From positions 6,884,834 to 6,948,833 of the forward strand of contig CM070561.1 of NCBI GenBank assembly GCA_036346405.1: 64,000 bases of DNA, read 5' to 3'. The notes under the pieces are model-generated. The model did not search any database. It was not told where the DNA came from and worked only from the letters and a program-made list of their open reading frames with translations. The stretch comes from Phyllostachys edulis. Taxonomy: Eukaryota > Streptophyta > Magnoliopsida > Poales > Poaceae. Each line of letters starts with the position of its first letter. The stretch's first letter is position 1. Position numbers and translations under genes: made by a program. Of the stretch, positions 57,766 through 64,000 are shown piece after piece.

Positions 57766-58996
57766 TTCATGTTGTTAAGCATGTTCCTGATATAAGCGCA
57801 AGTGGTGAAGTGCGAGGATCAAGGGATCCGAAATTCCGAATGGATCATGCGGTTTCAAGGATTTAGAGCAATGTAAATGTCAGTCCGTGCGTCGAGCTCT
57901 GGAACATGCTGTGAGCGTCTGACTTGTGTAATAGTTTTTAGCACAAGGCGGCAGCTTTCATGGATGGAGAGGGTTCTGAGTAGACATGTTCAAACCCTGA
58001 GCTAGACCGGGCTTCGGGCCGGGCCTAGAAAAGCCCGGTCCTAAACGGGTAGGCCCAAGCCCACTGGCTCGCCTAACGAGGCTAGGCCCAAGCCCAAAAT
58101 TCTCGTTTTCCCATGAAATATTATTATTATAATTCTTTTTGGAATAAATATTAATATTTTATTCATTTCGAGAATAAAAATTAATATTTATTTTTTGTTA
58201 TTATTGTCCACCTTTTTTGGGCTTCGGACTGAAACACAAGGTCATTTAGGATCAGTTAGCGGGGGTGGGGTGATTCGATGAATCGTATATGATTTGGAGT
58301 TTGTTTCGTGGGTGACAAGTTTCTTGGTGAGGCACTGTGGATGATGTGCTGGATTATTAGTTGAGAGTAGACTTCAGAGTGGCTGTGCAGTTCAGCAGTT
58401 GCCTTATGGTGCACTGTTTTGCTTCATTTTCTTACACTAGTTTATGTTTGCCTTACCGTTTGATCATAGTTAAGCCACCAAATCCAGCATTTGTTTGCTT
58501 GAATATTTTATCTGTAGGTGTTGACTTGCCCCCCACTGAGTATTGGATCTATAGTGCATCGAGTATTGAAGTCATAGCGCTACCTGTGTTTAGACTCGAA
58601 ACTTATGATCCAATGTCACTAGACAGTTCCAATAGCTTGTAAAATAAAATGACAATGAGTGTAGCTAGGGAATGCATAGTTGCATTGGTCATCATAGAAG
58701 ATACTCTATATTTCTAAAAAGTCTCCACTTGCTTATGTGGCCATTTAGTGCACATAGTAGTCTGTATCGATTGTATGGAATTGTGTTTCTACGTTTATCA
58801 TTCTGTTGCTTCTTATCCTTCTTGAGCATTTGTTGCTCCTACGAATTTAGTATTGCATTTTCTCTGAGACATGAGCTCAGTGCCTAAGTGACCTTTAACT
58901 GTTGCAGTGAAACAGTTTTCTACAAACCAATCCATTCCATTAAAGTAGTATGAATTGATTAAACTGTGCTAACTTCATTAATTTTGGATAAAATAG
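57766..58996 (+). other. Intron-like region of the mitochondrial-presequence gene
   Basis: No strong coding signal. A GC-rich patch at about 57980-58080 with repeated GGGC/GCCC words (GGGCTTCGGGCCGGGCC, AGGCCCAAGCCCA) may be a small MITE, but no ends were found. An open frame at 58361-58642 has no recognisable domain. Confidence 0.4.
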
Positions 58997-59110
58997 GTAA
59001 CTTGCTATTGCCAACCATAACTTCTCAATGGTGGAGTGAGAAATCAGTGTGCTATCACATGGCAAGAGCTCACTTCTCGACAGAAGCAAGTGACATTGAT
59101 CACCCTACAG
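58997..59110 (+). CDS. Possible second exon of the mitochondrial-presequence gene
   Basis: 114 bp between AAATAG| and |GTTATT, read in phase 1 at both sides, matching the phase of the exon ending at 53843. It encodes NLLLPTITSQWWSEKSVCYH and MARAHFSTEASDIDHPTG. RAHFSTEAS resembles a presequence cleavage region. Not recognised; a weak prediction. Confidence 0.35.
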
Positions 59111-59315
59111 GTTATTTTCGAACACTATGTTCTGCCCTGGTCTTGCTATTACCCGCTCTTCCATTAATCCTCTTCATTGTGTGCTACATTCGTTTACTTA
59201 TTCAGTTTGAATGTTTAGCTCCCGCGATCCTTATCAGTCAAACAACAACATTTGGAGTATTTCACTATTTCAATGATGCGGGCATGTATAAGTTCCCGTA
59301 GAGACCTTGACCAGA

Positions 59316-59440
59316 TGTTGAAATTAATATTTGTTAGATATGTTTCTTGTATAGGCTGTTCTTTGCATATTGACCTACACTTGCAACATGTTTATATTGG
59401 CCTTTAGCCCATTGGAATAGATCAAAGGTTCATTCCAACA
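59316..59440 (+). repeat. 5' LTR of the right-hand copia element (125 bp)
   Basis: TG...CA ends, directly before the primer site TGGTATTAGAGCC. Unusually short but plausible for copia. The left boundary rests on TGTTG only, as the partner LTR is off-window. Confidence 0.7.
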
Positions 59441-59750
59441 TGGTATTAGAGCCATGTCGCCGCTGTTCATCGGCCGCCGCCGCCGCCGTTCGGATCCTCC
59501 TATGCCCCAGGCCGCCCCGACGCTGCCGCTCCTCTGCTCCTCGATCCGCACCACCCCGAAACTCGGTCGCCAGAGCAGATCTAGTCTGCCGCCTTCAGAT
59601 CTGCTCGCCTTTGATCCGCCTACCTGGCCGTCCTCCTCTGCTTCAATGGATCCGCCAAAGACTGAAGCTCGCCCGCGCCAAGCCACTGCACCGAACTCAG
59701 ACTTGCTTCTACCCCATCCTCGACCCAGCAAATCGTGTTGGGTCTCCACT

Positions 59751-60740
59751 GATGGCTACCACCGGTGGCTCATTAGCCATCCCGCTCTCCCATGTTCGGT
59801 TTGACGGGACGAACTTCTGGGAGTGGGCCGTTCATCTAAGGATTCACCTTAACAGCCAACGCCTCTAGGGTCACCCGCGATGAGCAACCTGTCATACTGT
59901 CCTATGCCACCGCTTCGCTGCTTCTTCCTCGCCGGTGTCGATCAGGCTGCTCAGGAGGCCTCCACTGCTACCTGGATGAGGCCCTGAAGCTCTACCAGTT
60001 TGAGCTACATGCCTATGAGAGATGGCAGGATGCCGAATCGCGTGCCACCACCATCCTGGTGGGCAACATGCTTGTGGCCATCTCCATGGATGTGGCGGAG
60101 CTGCCGATGACTCAACTGATGTGGGACCGCCTCTGAGCTCACTACCAGTTGACGAGTGATGCTATATACCTCTCCGTCGTGCACCAGGCGCACTCCCTCT
60201 AGTAGCTTGGCGCCATTGTGGATAACTTCTACCAGCAGATGTCTGTGGTGTGGCATGAGCTCGACTATCTGAGGCCGAATGTCTGCCGGACTTGTCCCTG
60301 CTGTGTGCGTCTCCACACTCACTAGGAGACTCACCGTCTTTACGACTGACTGAAGCGTCTTCGGCCTGAGTTCGAGACCGTGCGTGCTTAGCTCCTGACT
60401 AGCCACTCGCGCTCGACCTTGGTGAAGGCCCTCACGGGTGTTCGTGCTGAGGAGATTCGTCTTCGTGGTGCGACTTAGATGCAGGTTGTCTTGTCTGCTT
60501 CAGCGCTTGTTCCTTCAGCACCGACCATGGTCTGTCTAGCTCCCGCGGCACTAGTGATTCGTTTCTCTACTACTGGTCTCCACTGCACCTACTGCCAGCG
60601 TGACGACCACATGTACCAGGACTGCTACAAGAGGAGGGACCAAGGTCGCAGGGGTGGACGTCCACCAAAGGTCTCTGGAGGTTCTTCCCACTCAGGGGTT
60701 GGTGACTCTCACCAGGGCTCCTCTAGTGATGCCATGTAGC
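59751..60740 (+). pseudogene. Copia gag of the right-hand element
   Basis: Starts MATTGGSLAIPLSHVRFDGT, then NFWEWAVHLRIHL and, in shifted frames, YLDEALKLYQFELHAYERWQ and VGNMLVAISMDVAE. The zinc knuckle CTYCQRDDHMYQDC (60589-60630) keeps the C-X2-C-X4-H-X4-C spacing. Many stops (for example TAG at 59867, TGA at 60135). Dead. Confidence 0.85.
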
Positions 60741-62190
60741 AGCTCCTCTCCCTGCTCCAACGCCTTAGTGTCGGCTCGTCCTCCGACTCCTCGTGCTCTG
60801 CTCATCTAGCTCTTGTTTCTCAGCAGTCTTCCTCGCCCCTGCCACCTCCCTCGTCAGGTATCTTGTCTACATGTATCTTGGACTATGGTGCTTCTTTTCA
60901 CATGACACCAAATTCTACTCATCTCATTTCTGTGAGTCCTATAGCTTTTCCTTCCACTGTTCAGACTGCAGATGGTATCTCTCTTCCTGTTGTTGCCCGA
61001 GACACCCTTTCCACTTCTTCTTTTCATGTTTCTGCAGTCTCTCATGTTCCCAAGCTTACTATGCAGCTTATGTCGTTGGTCCGATCACCAATCACGACTG
61101 TCGTGTTATTCTTGAGTCTGACTCTTGTTGTGTCCAGGACTGCCGCACAGGGACTCTACTTGGTATTGGCGCTCGTGTCGTGATTCACAGCATCATTGGG
61201 AGCTCGACTGGCTGCACTTTCTTTCCGCTGTCTCCACCAGCCAGTTAGCCACTACCACTGCCTTTGTTTGTCCTCTTACTGCTTCCTTCGCTCTTTGACG
61301 CCATCGTTTGGGTTATATCTGTAGATCTCGTCTGTCGTCACTAGTAGGTCGTGGTGTTCTTGGGTCTATTTCTGGTGACACCTTTACATTGTATAGGTTG
61401 CAAGCTTAGCAAGCAGCTGCAACTCCCATATCCCTCTAGTGATTTTTTTCTGCTCGTCCTTTTGATCTTGTTTACTCTGATGTTTGGGGGCCGGCTCCCT
61501 TTGTTTCGAAAGGGTGTTATCGATACTATGTGATCTTTATTGATGATTATTCTTGTCATACTTGGATTTACTTCATGTCCTCTCGCCGTCAGATTATCTC
61601 TATTTACCAGATGTTTGCCACCATAGTTTGCACGCAGTTTGATTCGACCATTCGTGTTTTTCATGCTGATTCTGCTGGTGAATACCTATCTGCTTCTTTG
61701 CGTCGCTTTCTCATTGAGCAGGGTATTCTTCCCCAGTACTCTTGTCCTGGTGCTCACACTTAGAACGGTGTCTCCGAGCGTAAGCATCGTCACTTGCTTA
61801 AGACAGCTCGCGCTCTCTGCTTGCCTCTTTCATTTCACCTCATTTCTGGGTTGAGGTTGTCTCCATTGTTGCTTTCCTCATCAACATGCAGCCTTCCACA
61901 GCTCTTCAGAGTTCTATTCCAGCGAGCGTCTCTACGATCGGGCTCCAGAGTACAGTCATCTTCGCTGTCTGCTTCGTCCTTCCACCTCGTGAGTGCACCA
62001 AGTTGACTGCTCAGTCAGTCGAGTGTATTTTTCTTGGCTACAGTCTTGAGCATAAGGGTTATTGCTGTTGCGACCTTGTTGCTCGCCGGGTGAGGATCTC
62101 TCGGGATGTCACCTTCGATGAGTCCCGACTTTACTACCCTCGTTCCTCTACTGTCAACTCATTCTCTTGTTGGATTGATCTCCTTACTGA
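60741..62190 (+). pseudogene. Copia protease and integrase of the right-hand element
   Basis: Protease: ILDYGASFHMTPNSTHL, where Tyr replaces Ser in the catalytic DSG; the Asp remains. After about 350 bp of frame-broken sequence, the integrase core reads VIFIDDYSCHTWIYFM (first Asp, 61530), VFHADSAGEYLSASLRRFL (second Asp, 61660) and NGVSERKHRHLLKTARAL (Glu, in a new frame after a TAG at 61760). It ends CIFLGYSLEHKGY and RVRISRDVTFDES. Confidence 0.88.
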
Positions 62191-64000
62191 CTTTTCATGA
62201 CCCTTAGCTTTCCACTTATGTTTTGCTTCTGCCTTCACCTTCTTGGTGTCCCTCTCCACCAGCTCCACCTGTTCCCTTTCCTCTGGAGGTTTCTTTCAGC
62301 TCTTCTGTTGAGATTTCCCCCTTGCCCCTGCACTACTCTCGCCGTCCTCGGCATACTCCATTTGAGCTTACATCTTTACTGGGCCCTATTCCCAGCTCTT
62401 CTCTCTGTCCTGGCTAGGTCCTGCTCCACCTTCTCCTTCCAGATACGATCTTCGTGATCGTTGGACTGTCAGGCCTCCTAAGCGGCTATGCTTCGCGGTG
62501 ATGCTCTTCTGAGTCTACACCTCTGGTGAAATTTCTTGCTTTCACCCTGAGTGGCAGTTTGCGATGTCTGAGAAGATTGCTGCTTTGGAGCGTATTGGCA
62601 CTAGGGATCTTGTGCTTTTACCTGTGCGTGTCACTCATATCACGTGCAAGTGGGTGTACAAGATCAAGACCTGCTCAGATGGCTCTCTTGAGCGCTACAA
62701 GGCTCGTCTTGTGGCGCGTGGTTTTCAACAGAAGCATGGGCGTGACTACGATGAGACCTTTGCTCTGTCGCCCACCTGACCACTGTTCGCACTCTCCTTG
62801 CTGTGGCCTCTGTTCGACAGTGGTCCATCTCTCAGCTGCATGTGAAGAATGTCTTTCCCAATGGCGAGCTATGTGAAGAGGTATACATGCAGCCGCCCCC
62901 CTTGGCATTCTGTCCCTAATGGTATGGTTTGTCGCCTTCGTCGCTCTCTCTATGGGCTCAAGCAAGCCTCTCGTGTTTGGTTTGACCGTTTCTCTTCTGT
63001 TGTCACTGTTGTCGGCTTCTCCGCCAGTGATCATGACCCTGCCGTTTTTGTACACACCTCCTCAAGGTCGGACGTTCCTCCTTTATGTGTATGATATGAT
63101 CATTACTGGGGATGGCTCTCAGTACATTCATTTTGTGAAGGAGCGTCTCGGTGAACAGTTCTTGATATCTGATTTGGGTCATCTTCGTTACTTCCTTGGG
63201 ATTGAGGTCACTTCTACGTCTGAGGGCTACTACCTCTCCCAGGAGAAGTACATTCAGGATATCCTTGCTCGCGCTTGTCTCACTGATCAGTGCATGGTGG
63301 ACACTCCGATGGAGCTTAGTGTTCACCTTCGGCCTACTAATAGGGAGCCTCTTGAGGACCCCACTCGCTACCGTCATCTTGTCGGGAGCCTCCTCTACCT
63401 TGAGATCACTCGACCTAACATTTCTCACACAGTTCACATTCTGAGTCAGTTCGTTTTTGCTCCCACTCAGCTCCACTATAGTCACCTTCGTGTTCTACGA
63501 TATCTTCGCGAGACCATCAGTCGTTGTCTTTTCTTTCCTCGCTCCAGCTTTCTGCAGCTTCAGGCATACTCTGATGCGACTTGGGCTAGTGATCATTCTG
63601 ACCGCCAGTCTCTTTCTGCCTATTGTGTTTTCCTTGGTTCCTCTTTGATTGCCCGGAAGACCAAGAAGTAGACTGTCGTTTCCCGTTCGAGTGTTGAGGC
63701 TGAATTGCGAGCCATGGCGGCGTTGACAGCTGAGATCACTTGGCTTCGGTGGCTACTTAAGGATTTTGGTGTTTCGGTTCCTGCACTGACTTCTCTCTTA
63801 TCAGACAGTACTGGTGCGATTAGCATTGCTCAAGATTCAGTGAAGCATAAGCTCACTAAGCACATTGGAGTAGATGCTTCATACACAAGATCGCAGGTAC
63901 GGGAGCAAGTTATTACTCTTCAGTATGATGATCGAAAGTTATTGATATGTGTGCATTTAAGCAGGACTGACTACTGAGATAGATATCAATTTTTTCTGCA
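62191..64000 (+). pseudogene. Copia RT and RNase H of the right-hand element
   Basis: RT: MSEKIAALERIGTRDLVLLP, CKWVYKIKTCSDGSLERYK, GFQQKHGRDYDETFA (stop in CCCACCTGA near 62777) and LRRSLYGLKQASRVWFDRF. The catalytic box reads LLYVYDMIITGD (about 63080), so one Asp of YVDD is replaced by Tyr. Then VKERLGEQFLISDLGHLRYF, EITRPNISHTVHILSQF, YSDATWASDHSDRQSLSAYC and, after a TAG at 63669, RNase H VEAELRAMAALTAEITWLRW and DSVKHKLTKHIGVDA. Ends near the window edge. Confidence 0.92.

Larger units (their letters stand above)
59316..64000 (+). mobile_element. Ty1-copia retrotransposon, degenerate, running off the right edge
   Basis: Short 5' LTR (59316-59440, TGTTGAAATTAATATTTG ... GTTCATTCCAACA), then primer site TGGTATTAGAGCC (59441-59453), gag, protease, integrase, RT and RNase H in copia order. 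The 3' LTR is not reached. It interrupts the presequence gene. Confidence 0.92.

Noticed and set aside
62675..63485. Minus-strand frames opposite the right-hand copia RT
   Set aside because: Shadows of the copia pol reading on the plus strand.
1..64000. tRNA, rRNA, miRNA hairpin precursors or plastid/mitochondrial DNA inserts
   Set aside because: None recognised by eye; a tRNAscan and organelle BLAST would be needed to exclude small ones.

Overview
This is a transposon-dense grass-type (Poaceae) nuclear segment. The kingdom call rests on spliced genes with GT-AG introns and plant families (CYP71-type P450, GDSL esterase). The grass call rests on the element types: a Tat/RIRE2-like Ty3-gypsy element with a TGGCGCC primer site, a LARD-like element, CACTA with TNP2, and a BARE/Angela-like LTR. 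I see no bacterial, viral, rRNA, tRNA or CRISPR content. Only one gene, a GDSL esterase/lipase at 50887-52593, reads as intact.

Layout. (1) 1-19803: a minus-strand Tat-type Ty3-gypsy element whose 3' LTR lies off the left edge. It is split at 4946/15812 by a plus-strand LARD-like element (4947-15811) with LTRs of about 3.8 kb, an almost non-coding 3.2-kb interior and a perfect 5-bp target duplication (ATCAC). (2) 19804-24270: remnant of a long gypsy LTR (LTR A), a GC-rich minisatellite, a 5'-truncated Ty1-copia RT/RNase H fragment with part of its LTR, and an unidentified coding relic. (3) 24270-50211: one dead CYP71-type P450 gene on the minus strand, spread over about 26 kb. Its exon 1 is cut by a Ty1-copia element (29832-49455), its intron by a solo LTR (LTR B, 26524-29680), and its exon 2 by a BARE/Angela-like LTR (24541-26060). 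The copia element contains another solo LTR (LTR C, 32266-47273, duplication TATAT), and that LTR contains an 11.8-kb CACTA transposon (35269-47089, duplication CTT). (4) 50212-53640: the intact GDSL gene, head-to-head with the dead P450, then a 5'-truncated LINE with a 12-bp target duplication. (5) 53639-59315: the start of a nuclear gene with a mitochondrial-like presequence. Its first intron holds a fourth long LTR (LTR D, 54009-57760), which contains a 151-bp hAT-type MITE with an 8-bp duplication. (6) 59316-64000: a degenerate Ty1-copia element with its 5' LTR in view, running off the right edge.

Insertion order follows from the nesting. On the right, the P450 was hit by copia, copia by LTR C, and LTR C by CACTA. 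On the left, LTR A was probably hit by Tat, and Tat by the LARD-like element. Long LTRs A to D are relatives. All transposon proteins visible here are broken by frameshifts, stops or lost catalytic residues.

The most unusual structure is in the LARD-like interior (9387-9625): about ten consecutive short hairpins on a 22-24 bp period. Their stems differ in sequence but stay complementary, with near-constant loops, which suggests selection on RNA or DNA structure rather than on a protein.
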